Positions 25,663-34,611 of a stretch of DNA of 64,000 nt are shown here, one piece after another. Under the pieces are notes generated by a model, which saw only the letters and a program-made list of their open reading frames with translations, searched no databases and was not told the DNA's origin. The stretch comes from Neoroseomonas lacus (GTDB lineage: Bacteria > Pseudomonadota > Alphaproteobacteria > Acetobacterales > Acetobacteraceae): positions 273,034 through 337,033 of the forward strand of contig NZ_BMKW01000002.1 of the NCBI RefSeq assembly GCF_014644535.1, in the 5' to 3' direction. Within the stretch, counting starts at the first letter, position 1, and every line of letters begins with the position of its first letter. The position numbers were made by a program, and so were the translations under genes.

Positions 25663-26703
25663 ATGCCGATCGAGATTGCGGCCAACCTGCCGGTCCTGTT
25701 CGCGGCGCTCGTAGCCTTCTGTGTTGTCGTCTATGTGCTCGCCGACGGCTTCGACATTGGCGTCGGCATTCTGCTCCTTCTGGCCCCGCGTCCGGCCGAG
25801 CGGGACATGATGCTGGCGAGTGTCGAGCCGACCTGGGACGGCAACGAGACTTGGCTCGTCATGGGCGGGGTCCTGCTGTTGGCGACCTTTCCGGCCGGCT
25901 ACTACGTCCTGCTGCCGGCCTTCTACCTGCCGATCATCTTCATGCTCTTCGCCTTGGTCATGCGGGGCGTCGCGTTCGGCTTCCGCCAGGAGTCGGTCGA
26001 CTTGCAGAGGGTGTGGGACGTGGTCTTCGCCGGCGGTTCGCTCGTCGCGGCGCTGTGCCAGGGAATTGTCCTCGGTGGGCTCATCACCGGCGTCACGATG
26101 CGCAATGGCGCCTTTGCCGGCGGTACTTTCGACTTCCTCACGCCTCTGGGGCTGGCCTGCGGGTTGGGGCTGGTCGGCGGTTATGCGCTGCTCGGCGCCG
26201 GATGGCTGATCATGAAGACCGGCGGGCAGACGCAGCTGTTTGCACGTGAGGTTGCGCATTCGGCCCTGATCCTCACGGCGGCCATGCTGTGCACCGTCAG
26301 CGGGCTGAGCGCCCTTCTGGTACCCGAGGTCGCAGCCCGCTGGATCTCCTGGCCCGACAGCCTGTGGCTGGCGCCGGCACCGATCGTGACTGCTGTCGCG
26401 CTGGTCACAGCGTGGCGGCGCATCTGGACCGGGCGGGACGGCCTGCTGTTCCTGATGGGGTTGGTAGTCTTCGCCATGGGCTTTGTGGGTTTGGTCGCCA
26501 GTCTCTGGCCCTATGTGGTGCCGCGACACGTCACAATCTGGGACGGGGTCGCTGATCGCCAATCGTTGGTCTTCATCGGGGTCGGCGTAGCCTGCGTATT
26601 GCCTGTCGTCCTCGCCTACCAGGCGCACGCCTATCGCGTGTTCCGCGGCAAGGTGAGGCCCGGCCAGGGATATGGTGCAGCGGCCAGTGCCAGTGAGCCC
26701 TGA
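25663..26703 (+). CDS. cydB: Cytochrome bd quinol oxidase subunit II
   Basis: This 346-aa membrane protein lies 4 bp after cydA. It shows the CydB hallmarks: V-L-A-D-G-F-D-I-G-V-G near the N-terminus, P-T-W-D-G-N-E-T-W-L-V-M and about eight membrane segments. It forms the oxidase heterodimer with CydA. No cydX-like small ORF or cydCD genes follow, so heme insertion must rely on genes elsewhere. Confidence 0.95.
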   Translation: MPIEIAANLPVLFAALVAFCVVVYVLADGFDIGVGILLLLAPRPAERDMMLASVEPTWDGNETWLVMGGVLLLATFPAGYYVLLPAFYLPIIFMLFALVMRGVAFGFRQESVDLQRVWDVVFAGGSLVAALCQGIVLGGLITGVTMRNGAFAGGTFDFLTPLGLACGLGLVGGYALLGAGWLIMKTGGQTQLFAREVAHSALILTAAMLCTVSGLSALLVPEVAARWISWPDSLWLAPAPIVTAVALVTAWRRIWTGRDGLLFLMGLVVFAMGFVGLVASLWPYVVPRHVTIWDGVADRQSLVFIGVGVACVLPVVLAYQAHAYRVFRGKVRPGQGYGAAASASEP

Positions 26704-27300
26704 CTCCGCCGCGCCGAACGGGATCCAGCATGCACTAACGTCCCCCCTGAAATGAATCTCTCCGGGTCGTGTCCCGTGACGTGGTGTAGGAGCGCCCTGG
26801 TCTCCTGAGCGGGTGTGAGCCGCGGTCAGGTTGCCAGGGCGGGCAGGCTGACGTTGGGAGCATCGCTGATGGCGCGAGGGTCAAGGCTCATATAGCGGCG
26901 CTAATGGCCCAGACACCCGACGAGGCCTACGGGCTGGCCGGGATGATGAGATTGGCGGCCTGACGACAACCAAGACCGAGCTCAGCCAGGCCGTCAAACT
27001 GTCCGACAGAATGAGACCACCTTATCAGGCCGCCGGCGGCGCCCATGCGCACCGCGCCGGACGTCACGATGCCCCCGGCGCGCGCCAGATGGGCAGCACC
27101 ACGGCGTCGGGCAATGTCTCGTGCAGGCGCTCGATCGGGCGGGCGAGTTCGCGGTACATCGCGGCCTAATTGCAGCACCTCCTCGTCCTCCACCGGCCCG
27201 CTCCCCCACCGGCCACCCGGAGCGCGCGCTGGTCCGCCGGCTCAACCTGCTGCCTTCGTGAGGACGGCCTTCCCGTCCTCCGCCTCGTCCGCGCCACGCT
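26704..27300. other. 600-bp region without a supported gene
   Basis: Frames are short and arginine/proline-rich. A minus-strand fragment around 26815-26890 reads R-R-Y-M-S-L-D-P-R-A-I and ends soon after with a stop, which could be the tail of a decayed gene, but I could not place it. It separates the rightward cydAB operon from the leftward solute-binding protein gene, so it should contain their transcription ends. Confidence 0.35.
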
Positions 27301-28866
27301 TCAGAGCGCGGGGCGCGCCGCCATGGCACGCGTAGTCTCGTCCATCCGTGCCTCGTAGGTCACGCCGCGCCGCGTCGCCCAGCTGTTCACCAGATGAAAC
27401 AATGGGATGACGGCGACATCCTCCATAGCCATGCGCACCACCTCGTGCAGCACGACCTCGCGCTCGCCGTCATCGAGGATGGTCGTCGCGCGATCCACCA
27501 GTGCATCCATTGCCGGGTTGGAATACCGCCCGATATTGGACGCGCCGCGCCGCTGTTCGCGGTTGTATGTGCCCATGATGTGAATGGCGGCAAAGGAGGC
27601 CTCGCCGGTCGAGGATCCCCAACCGCTCAGCCGCATACCGAATTCCTGCCGCGAGCTGCGTCCGGAGAAGGATGCCCAGGGCAGCGCCGCGACCTCGGTG
27701 CGGATGCCCACGCGCGTCCACATTTGCGCAATGGCCTGCGCCGTGCGCGCGTCGTTCGGATAGCGGTCGTTGGGCGTATGCAAGGTCAGGCGGAAGCCCT
27801 CCGGGAAGCCGGCCTCGGCCAGCAGGCGGCGCGCTGCCTCGGGATCGAAAGCGGGCACCGGGACAGCCGGGTTGAAGGAGTAGACGCCGGGCGGCAGCCA
27901 CTGGCCCGAGGGCACAGCGCTGCCTTCCATCACGCGCTCGGCCAGCGCTTCGCGGTCAATGGCGGCGGACAGCGCACGGCGCACGCGCAGGTCGCGGAAC
28001 GGATTGCCGGCGATGGGCTGGCCGGCATGGTCTGACACGCCCGGCACGTTGTCGTCGCGTGAGAAATCTGCCTGCAGGCAGATCATGCGGAGGCCCTGGA
28101 CCTGATGCAGCGCCACCCGCGCATCGCGCCGCAGCCGGTCGACGTCCGATGACGGCACCTGGTCGATCAGGTCCACATCGCCAGCGATCAGCGCGGCGGT
28201 GCGCGCGGAATCATTGGCGATCACGCTCCAGGTGGCGCGCGCCCAGTGCTCGCGCGGGCCCCAATAGGCGTCGTTGCGCTCGAATTCCACGCGTGAGCCG
28301 GGCATGTGTGAGCGCAGCCGGTAGGGGCCGGTGCCGATGGCGGCGCGTCCGGCATTGTAGTCCTCGGTGCTCGCCGCTTGGCCGGCATGGCGCGAGACGA
28401 TGAAGATGTAGGAGAGGTCGACCGGCAAGAGCGGGTGCGGCGCGTGCGTGGTGATGCGCAGCGTCAGCGGGTCGGCAACCTCGACGCTCTTGATCATGCG
28501 CAGGAAGCCGCCGAAGCCGCCGGGGCTGTTGGGCACGTTGGACGCGCGGGAGAAGGTGAAGACCACGTCGTCCGCCGTGAAATCCCGCCCATCATGCCAC
28601 TTCACGCCCGGACGCAGCCGGAACTCCCACACGGTGGATGATACGGCGCGCCAGGATTCCGCCAGGCCCGAATAGGGGCGCACCAGCGCGTCGCGTTCGA
28701 CCAGGCGTGAGAAGATGTGCGAGGCCACCGCGGTATTCGGCGCCGCGTTGAAGAAATGCGGGTCGAGCGAGGTCGAGGGTGCGCCGACCCCCATGATCAA
28801 GGTCTGCGCCGCCGCCGGCGCGGGCAGGACGGCGGCCGCGAGCAGGGCGATGAGGGTGTGGCGCAT
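27301..28866 (-). CDS. ABC transporter solute-binding protein, family 5 (peptide/nickel type)
   Basis: This 521-aa protein starts at ATG 28866 behind GAGG. It has a signal peptide (residues 1-21, ending A-P-A-A-A-Q) and the family-5 signature: S-L-D-P-H-F-F, L-A-E-S-W-R, L-R-P-G-V-K-W-H-D-G-R-D-F-T-A-D-D-V, and G-T-G-P-Y-R-L. The family binds oligopeptides, nickel, glutathione and other solutes for import. No permease or ATPase genes are nearby, so it is an orphan and its partner transporter must be elsewhere. The substrate cannot be told from sequence. Confidence 0.92.
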   Translation of the reverse strand: MRHTLIALLAAAVLPAPAAAQTLIMGVGAPSTSLDPHFFNAAPNTAVASHIFSRLVERDALVRPYSGLAESWRAVSSTVWEFRLRPGVKWHDGRDFTADDVVFTFSRASNVPNSPGGFGGFLRMIKSVEVADPLTLRITTHAPHPLLPVDLSYIFIVSRHAGQAASTEDYNAGRAAIGTGPYRLRSHMPGSRVEFERNDAYWGPREHWARATWSVIANDSARTAALIAGDVDLIDQVPSSDVDRLRRDARVALHQVQGLRMICLQADFSRDDNVPGVSDHAGQPIAGNPFRDLRVRRALSAAIDREALAERVMEGSAVPSGQWLPPGVYSFNPAVPVPAFDPEAARRLLAEAGFPEGFRLTLHTPNDRYPNDARTAQAIAQMWTRVGIRTEVAALPWASFSGRSSRQEFGMRLSGWGSSTGEASFAAIHIMGTYNREQRRGASNIGRYSNPAMDALVDRATTILDDGEREVVLHEVVRMAMEDVAVIPLFHLVNSWATRRGVTYEARMDETTRAMAARPAL

Positions 28867-29468
28867 GCGGTTCACCTCGGCCGATGGGGCTTTCAACATG
28901 CCACGTCGCCGGGGCCGGGCGCAGCCCCGGAATGGTCCGTGCCACCGGCCGGGCCGCGCGCGTCAGCCGCCAGCGTCGTTCAGCGCCCAGTCGTAGTCGT
29001 GCCCCGCGATCGTCGTGGCAGAAGCCAGCCGCGCGGCCAGCGGCGGGGCGGCCAGGCTGCGCAGATGCGTGACCAAGCCGGCATAGCCTCCGAGTCGGGC
29101 TTCGCGCCCATCGTGTCGGCGATGTCGATACCGACGCTCAGCTAGGCGCCCGCGCCGAAATCGCCGGCACGGGCGGCGCATTGCTTGCGACGGTGCTGCT
29201 GGCGATCCGGGCCTCGGCGGCATAATCGTGCCACCAACCGGGCGCGGATCCGCGTCGCTGTATAACTTCTGAGTCAGGCTCTCAGCCCGTGAATCCCTAT
29301 CTGGTGCAGGTCACCCGAATGGGGCGAAAGAGTCGACGACGGTGACGGGGATTCCCGAAAGAGCGGAGAGCAGCATGGAAGCCTCGAGGCAGCGTTGTGC
29401 CCACCAATGCAACGCATGTCGTCTCGGCGCTCATCCGAGACATCCGCCACAATTGATGAGGTGACCTT
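28867..29468. other. 600-bp region without a supported gene
   Basis: A minus-strand frame at 28963-29223 ends with the plausible segment A-R-L-G-G-Y-A-G-L-V-T-H-L-R-S-L-A-A, which could be the end of a decayed enzyme. It has no convincing start and matches nothing I know. The promoters of the divergent solute-binding protein and esterase genes should lie here; GAGGTGACC precedes the latter. Confidence 0.35.
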
Positions 29469-30254
29469 ATGCCAACCCGCCGCGCCACTGCCGCCCTGAT
29501 CCCTGCCGCGGTTCTTGCTCTCGCCGGACCGGCAGCCGCGCAGGCCATCCCGATCAGGAACGTCGTTCTTGTGCATGGTGCCTGGGTGGATGGCTCCGGC
29601 TGGAAGCCAGTCTATGAACTCCTCCGGCGGAGGGATCTGAACGTCTCCATGGTCCAGGAACCTGAAACCTCCTTCCGCGCCGATGTCGACGCGGCCCGGC
29701 GCGTGCTCGACATGCAGAATGGGCCGACGATCCTGGTTGGGCATTCCTATGGGGGATCGATTGTCACCGAGGCCGGCGTGCACCCGAAGGTTGCCGGCCT
29801 CGTCTATATCGCCGCCCACGCGCCTGATGTCGGCGAGGATGAGGCCGCCTTGGGCAGAAGGATGCCCAGCGTGCTCGCGCGGACGGAAGGTGCGATCAAG
29901 CGCACCCCCGATGGCTACACCTATCTGGACCCCGAACTGTTTCCGCGGCTCTTCGCGCCTGACCTGCCGCGCGAGCGGGCTGAGTTCGTCGCCCGTTCTC
30001 AGGTGTTCGCCAAGGCAGAGGTGTTCAGCACCCCGCTGACCGAGGCCGCGTGGAAGACCAAGCCGAGCTGGGGCATCGTCGCGGGCAACGACCAGATCAT
30101 CAATCCCGACCTTGAACGCTTCTATTACGAGCGTGCCGGCGCACCCTTCATCGTCATCCCGGGCGCGAGCCACTCCGTCTATGAATCCCATCCCGTGCAG
30201 GTTGCCGCGGTCATTGAGGAAGCCGCGCGAAAAGCTCTGGAAAGAACGCGATAG
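29469..30254 (+). CDS. Secreted alpha/beta hydrolase (esterase-like)
   Basis: This 261-aa protein starts at ATG 29469 (GAGG upstream). It has a signal peptide (residues 1-25, ending P-A-A-A-Q). Motifs: V-L-V-H-G-A-W-V-D-G-S-G-W near the oxyanion hole, nucleophile elbow G-H-S-Y-G-G and a likely catalytic His in G-A-S-H-S-V-Y. Close family members are annotated only as hydrolases, and the substrate is unknown. It stands alone between a solute-binding protein and an Ohr protein, with a hairpin after it. Confidence 0.85.
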   Translation: MPTRRATAALIPAAVLALAGPAAAQAIPIRNVVLVHGAWVDGSGWKPVYELLRRRDLNVSMVQEPETSFRADVDAARRVLDMQNGPTILVGHSYGGSIVTEAGVHPKVAGLVYIAAHAPDVGEDEAALGRRMPSVLARTEGAIKRTPDGYTYLDPELFPRLFAPDLPRERAEFVARSQVFAKAEVFSTPLTEAAWKTKPSWGIVAGNDQIINPDLERFYYERAGAPFIVIPGASHSVYESHPVQVAAVIEEAARKALERTR

Positions 30255-30266
30255 GCATCGCCGGAT

Positions 30267-30292
30267 CCGCCCCGCGCCGTTCGCCGGGGCGG
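30267..30292. terminator. G+C-rich hairpin after the esterase gene
   Basis: CCGCCCCG and CGGGGCGG (30267-30274 and 30285-30292) form an 8-bp inverted repeat with a 10-nt loop, 13 bp past the stop codon. There is no strong T-run, so it is a probable weak or Rho-assisted terminator. Confidence 0.5.
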
Positions 30293-30334
30293 GCCGCCTT
30301 CTGTGAAGCAGGGCCGTCAACTCAGGAAAGACCG

Positions 30335-30763
30335 ATGACGATCATCCTCTATGCGACCAGGGTTTCCGCGGCTGGCGGTCGGAAAGGCCGGATCCACAGT
30401 GCGGACGGCATACTGGATCTGCAGCTTGCCATTCCAAAGGAACTGGGCGGCATGGGTGGCGCAACGAATCCGGAGCAGCTCTTTGCCGGAGGCTATGCGG
30501 CCTGCTTCGAGAATGCGCTGCTGCGCGTCGGGCGCCAATCAGGCCATCGCTTCGCTGACGGCGATGTCGAGGTGATCGCCGAGATCGGCCTCAGCCGCAA
30601 CGAAGCCGGCGCCTTCGTGCTGCATGCAGCGCTCGCCGTGACCATCGCGAGCGTCGATCAGGGCACAGCCGAGACGCTTGTGCGCGGTGCTGACGACATC
30701 TGTCCCTATTCCAACGCCATCCGCGGCAATGTCGAAGTCGCCATCTCAGTCGCCGTGCGATGA
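30335..30763 (+). CDS. ohr: Organic hydroperoxide resistance protein (Ohr/OsmC family)
   Basis: This 142-aa protein has the Ohr active-site pair: the peroxidatic Cys57 in G-Y-A-A-C-F-E-N-A and the resolving Cys123 in D-D-I-C-P-Y-S-N-A. Ohr forms a dimer that reduces organic hydroperoxides using lipoylated proteins. No OhrR (MarR-type) gene is adjacent, which is unusual, and no OhrR-like operator was seen upstream. Together with the two Dps proteins and the peroxiredoxin it adds to the oxidative-stress theme. Confidence 0.93.
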   Translation: MTIILYATRVSAAGGRKGRIHSADGILDLQLAIPKELGGMGGATNPEQLFAGGYAACFENALLRVGRQSGHRFADGDVEVIAEIGLSRNEAGAFVLHAALAVTIASVDQGTAETLVRGADDICPYSNAIRGNVEVAISVAVR

Positions 30764-30913
30764 CGACGCAGCGGGGCGAGGGATCAGCGTCGCTCTAGCA
30801 GGCCAGGAAAATTGGCTGCAGCCGTTCCAGCGAACGATACAAGAGGATTGCGTACTGCCCGCGTTTGAACACGCCTTCCGAGTCGGAGGAGTTTGACGCA
30901 AATGGAGCGCGCG

Positions 30914-31561
30914 TCATTGCGCGCGATCGTCGCGTCTGTGCGTATGGCGGACCGGAATACCCAATTCATACGCGACGCGGACAAGGTCGGCGAGGGAAGT
31001 CGCTTGCATTTTCTGCATGATCCTGCCGCGATGGATCTGCATGGTGACCTCGCTGATGCCGAGTTCAGCCGCGGCCTGTCTGGTTCGGAGCCCGCTGACC
31101 ACAAGTGGCAATATCTCCCGTTCCCGGGCGGTGAGGTTGGCATAGCATCCCCGCATGACGGCAAGCTCCTGGCGATCGCGCCGCGCGGCCCGGTCCTGCG
31201 TGATCGCGGCCGCAATGGACGCCAGGAGTTCCGACGCGTCGAATGGCTTCGTTAGGTAGTTTACGGCGCCTGCCTTCATGGCGCGCACCGAGGATCGAAT
31301 GTCGCCGTGGCCGGTAATGAATATGATCGGTGGATGGCCGTCTCCTGCCTGCTCCTGGAACTCCAAGCCGTTAATGTCAGGGAGGTTGACGTCAAGGACC
31401 AGGCAACTTGGCTCGTCAGATCGCCGATGCTCCAGATAGTCGGAGATCGAATGGAAAGCTTTCGACGAAACGCCGATTGCTGACAGAAGCTCGCCCAGCG
31501 CCTCGCAAATACGCCGATCATCATCGACGATATAGACGATCCCACTCTGCATCTGAGTCAT
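30914..31561 (-). CDS. Orphan FixJ-like response regulator
   Basis: This 215-aa protein starts at ATG 31561; an upstream start at 31651 is possible. Receiver: V-Y-I-V-D-D-D, phospho-Asp in V-L-D-V-N-L-P-D-I-N-G, T-G-H-G-D and T-K-P-F. LuxR-type HTH: L-T-A-R-E-R-E-I-L and T-R-Q-A-A-A-E-L-G-I-S-E-V-T. No kinase gene is adjacent. The closest relative in the window is the FixJ-like regulator at 17619, so the FixL-like kinase at 18272 could serve both (inference). Confidence 0.9.
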   Translation of the reverse strand: MTQMQSGIVYIVDDDRRICEALGELLSAIGVSSKAFHSISDYLEHRRSDEPSCLVLDVNLPDINGLEFQEQAGDGHPPIIFITGHGDIRSSVRAMKAGAVNYLTKPFDASELLASIAAAITQDRAARRDRQELAVMRGCYANLTAREREILPLVVSGLRTRQAAAELGISEVTMQIHRGRIMQKMQATSLADLVRVAYELGIPVRHTHRRDDRAQ

Positions 31562-31859
31562 GCGTCGTCCAAAATTGTGGGCAGAGTGAAGTCGGGAATC
31601 GCCGGATGCGCCCAAATCCTCGACAGTCGACACCGGGCGCGAACCACGCACTGCGCCTGCCTGATGATACTTATCGTCGCTGATAGCACGGCCCTCAAAA
31701 CACCTGCCTTGTCATTCTATTCCGGGATCAGAGTCATAGAAATCCATAATAGACGCCTGCCATGCTTCGTCTATTTAGACCTGTGGCTGGGAAAGCGTCG
31801 CTCGCAACGCTGGACCCCTCGTGGGCATACACCGGAACGTGGGACGGGAGGCGCTTGGC
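31562..31859. other. Divergent promoter region between the regulator genes
   Basis: This stretch separates the leftward FixJ-like gene and the rightward wHTH/NB-ARC regulator. It is relatively A+T-rich around 31690-31760. No clear operator or sigma-70 pair could be fixed with confidence. Confidence 0.35.
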
Positions 31860-34589
31860 ATGCAGGCCGACGGAGCCTTTCGAGTAGCCCTTCCCGCGTA
31901 CGTCCATGGCGGCTGGGTGATCGACACGGCTCGACGGGAAATGCGTAACGGCGGTGTGGTCTCGCCCTTGGGCGGCCGCGCCTTCGACATCCTGCATCTC
32001 CTGGTCAGCGCCAACGGCCATCTCGTCGCCAAGTCTGCACTGATGGCCGAGGTCTGGCCCGGGGCAATCGTGGAGGAGAACACCCTCCAGGTGCATATCC
32101 GCGCTATCCGCAAGGCTTTGGGGGCCGATCATGGCCTGCTCCGCTCGGTATGGGGGCGTGGCTACACCCTCTCGGGTGATTGGCGACGGCGAGACGACAC
32201 CGCCCCCGCCGCGCCTCCGACCGCCGAAATCGCGGTCACGCCCCCCTTTGCGAGGGGCAGTGGCGACATTCCCTTGGCGCCGGGTCCGCTCATCGGCAGG
32301 ACTGATGCGCTACGTCGGCTGGATGATTATCTGTCCGCCTACCGCCTCGTCACGCTCACTGGTCCCGGCGGTATCGGCAAAACCCGTCTCGCGCTCGAAG
32401 CGGCGGGACGCCTGGCAAAGAGGTCCGATCAGGATGTGCGCTTCGTCGATCTTGCCGCCCTGAGAGATCCCGGCGTGGTCCACTCAGCCCTTGCCGTCGC
32501 CGTCCGGCTCGACCTCGGCACCGCCGATGCTTCGCCGGCACGGATCGCGGAAGCAATTGGTGATCGCGCGATCCTGATCGTACTGGACAACTGCGAACAT
32601 GTCCTCGAAGCGAGCGCCTCCATGGCGGACGCCATCCTGCGGCGCTGTCCAAACGTGCACCTTCTCGCAACGAGCCGCGAGATGCTGCATATCGACGGCG
32701 AGTTCTGCTTTCGTGTCCCGGCGCTCGACACACCGCCCGAGCGTTTGCGAGATCCTCGGGTCCTCGCGGAACACAGCGCCGTCCGATTGCTGCTGTCGCA
32801 GATCGCCGCCCAGCGCGGTGAAGGGTCGATTGGCGATGCGGACATGCCGGGTTTGGCTGCGATATGCCGCAGGCTGGACGGGATTCCCCTTGCCCTTGAA
32901 CTCGCGGCCGGCCGGATCGCATCGCTCGGCACTGCCCCCGTCCTGGCACGGCTCGATGAGCGATTCAGCTTACTGACCGGAGGCCGCCGTACCGCGCTGC
33001 CGAAACACCGCACGCTGCGCGCGACCCTCGACTGGAGCTATGACCTACTGGACGCGTCGGATCAGAGGCTGCTGCGGGCCATGTCGGTGTTTCCCGCTTC
33101 CGCGACCATGGATGCGGTCCTGGCCGTGGCTGGCAATGTCGTTGGCGACGCCAGCACCGTCGTGGATGGACTTTCCAACCTGGCGGCGAAGTCGATGATC
33201 ACGCTCGAAGATGCGGCGGGCCGCTCGCAGTGGCGCCTGTTGGAGACGACGCGCGCCTACGCCATGGAGTGCCTGACGGAGGCCGGCGAACTGAATGGAG
33301 TGAGGCGGCGGCATGCCGCGCATGTCCATGGCCTCATTGTCGCAGCCACCTCGGCCGGGGCAGCCCAGTCGGACCTCGCGCGGCTGGAGCTGGAACTGGA
33401 TAATGTCAGGGCGGCCATCGCCTGGTCGTTCGGACCCGACGGAGATCCGCTCATCGGCGTAGAGCTGACTGCGGCCTATGTCCCCGTATGGTTGGCCCTC
33501 CTCCTCGCCGCCGAGTGCGCTGATGCCGTTCGTCGAGCCTTGGGGTTCTTCGAGTCTGGTTTGGCCGTGGATGACATCTCCGCGATCGATCTGCGCACGA
33601 ATCTCGCGTCAGCGATGTTATACAGCTTGGGGCCGGCTGATCACGCGGGTGAGGTCCTGAAGCGGGGGCTCGGACTCGCCGAGCAGAGCGGCAACGCCGA
33701 AGCGCAAATGCGCGCGCTGAAAGCAACTTGGAGTTTGCATATCAATGAGGGCCTCTTTGAAGAGGCATACCAGGCCGCTCAGCGGCTTTCCCAGCTTGCC
33801 GAGAGGCGCGGGAATCCTTCGGACACGAGGGCAGGACTAAGGTTCCGGGGGACAGCATTGCATTATCTTGGGCGCCAGACCGAGGCGCGCCTACTGTTGG
33901 AGCGCGCGCTTGAAGCACGGCAAACGAGCCGGGAACCAGAGCGCGCGACATGGTACTTCGCGCGCGCCATGCTCGCGCGCGTCATGCTGCTGCAGGGCGA
34001 CGTAGAGTCGGCACAAAGCACAGCGGAGGAAAGCCTCGAAGAAGCCCATCGAACGGGGAGCAAGCTTTCGATCTGCCACGCCTTACGCAATGCGGTCTTC
34101 CCAGTGGCGCTCACGTCGGGGAACTTGTCGCGTGCAGAATCAGCCATTGCGCTCCTCTCCGAACTCACCAACCTCAGCGGCATTACCTTCTGGCACGGTT
34201 GGGCGCAGTGCCTGCAAGGCCAGTTCGAACTAAGGCGTGGGCAACCGGCACGCGCAATATCGTTGTTGCGCGCCGGGATACAGCCCCGCGCCCGTGCGGG
34301 CTGGCAGATGCGCAACCCGGAATTCATGGGCAGCTTGGCCGAGGCGCTCGCGCTCAACGGTGATGTCGTTGACGCTTCCACAACCATCAGGCGTGCCATC
34401 GCACTTGCGGAGGCCGGTCGGGAGCTCTGGTGCCTTCCGGAGCTTCTGCGGATCGCCGGCGAACTGAGGAAGTCGCTGGGCCAGGACACCGAAGCGGAGA
34501 TATGCGTCCGACGTGCCCTCGAAATGGCCCGCGAGCAAGGCGCCGTGCTTTGGGAGCAGAAGGCGGCAGAGAGCTTGGCCAACATCTAG
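31860..34589 (+). CDS. Winged-helix / NB-ARC ATPase / TPR transcriptional regulator
   Basis: This 909-aa protein starts at ATG 31860 behind GGGAGG; a GTG at 31821 is an alternative. Residues ~1-105 form an OmpR/CadC-type winged helix (R-A-F-D-I-L-H-L-L-V, then V-H-I-R-A-I-R-K-A-L and G-R-G-Y). The STAND-type NTPase follows, with the P-loop G-P-G-G-I-G-K-T-R near residue 170, I-V-L-D-N-C-E-H-V (Walker B) near 240, and the L-L-A-T-S-R-E sensor. The C-terminal half (~530-900) is helical, consistent with TPR repeats. Such regulators switch on ligand binding in the repeat domain. Its target and ligand are unknown; the divergent FixJ-like gene and the mdc operon are nearby candidates. Confidence 0.88.
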   Translation: MQADGAFRVALPAYVHGGWVIDTARREMRNGGVVSPLGGRAFDILHLLVSANGHLVAKSALMAEVWPGAIVEENTLQVHIRAIRKALGADHGLLRSVWGRGYTLSGDWRRRDDTAPAAPPTAEIAVTPPFARGSGDIPLAPGPLIGRTDALRRLDDYLSAYRLVTLTGPGGIGKTRLALEAAGRLAKRSDQDVRFVDLAALRDPGVVHSALAVAVRLDLGTADASPARIAEAIGDRAILIVLDNCEHVLEASASMADAILRRCPNVHLLATSREMLHIDGEFCFRVPALDTPPERLRDPRVLAEHSAVRLLLSQIAAQRGEGSIGDADMPGLAAICRRLDGIPLALELAAGRIASLGTAPVLARLDERFSLLTGGRRTALPKHRTLRATLDWSYDLLDASDQRLLRAMSVFPASATMDAVLAVAGNVVGDASTVVDGLSNLAAKSMITLEDAAGRSQWRLLETTRAYAMECLTEAGELNGVRRRHAAHVHGLIVAATSAGAAQSDLARLELELDNVRAAIAWSFGPDGDPLIGVELTAAYVPVWLALLLAAECADAVRRALGFFESGLAVDDISAIDLRTNLASAMLYSLGPADHAGEVLKRGLGLAEQSGNAEAQMRALKATWSLHINEGLFEEAYQAAQRLSQLAERRGNPSDTRAGLRFRGTALHYLGRQTEARLLLERALEARQTSREPERATWYFARAMLARVMLLQGDVESAQSTAEESLEEAHRTGSKLSICHALRNAVFPVALTSGNLSRAESAIALLSELTNLSGITFWHGWAQCLQGQFELRRGQPARAISLLRAGIQPRARAGWQMRNPEFMGSLAEALALNGDVVDASTTIRRAIALAEAGRELWCLPELLRIAGELRKSLGQDTEAEICVRRALEMAREQGAVLWEQKAAESLANI

Positions 34590-34611
34590 TCCGCACGGCG
34601 TCGGGGAGCGA

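Noticed and set aside
24273..26703. Short cydX-like ORF after cydB
   Set aside because: No small membrane ORF with a ribosome-binding site was found in the 150 bp after cydB.
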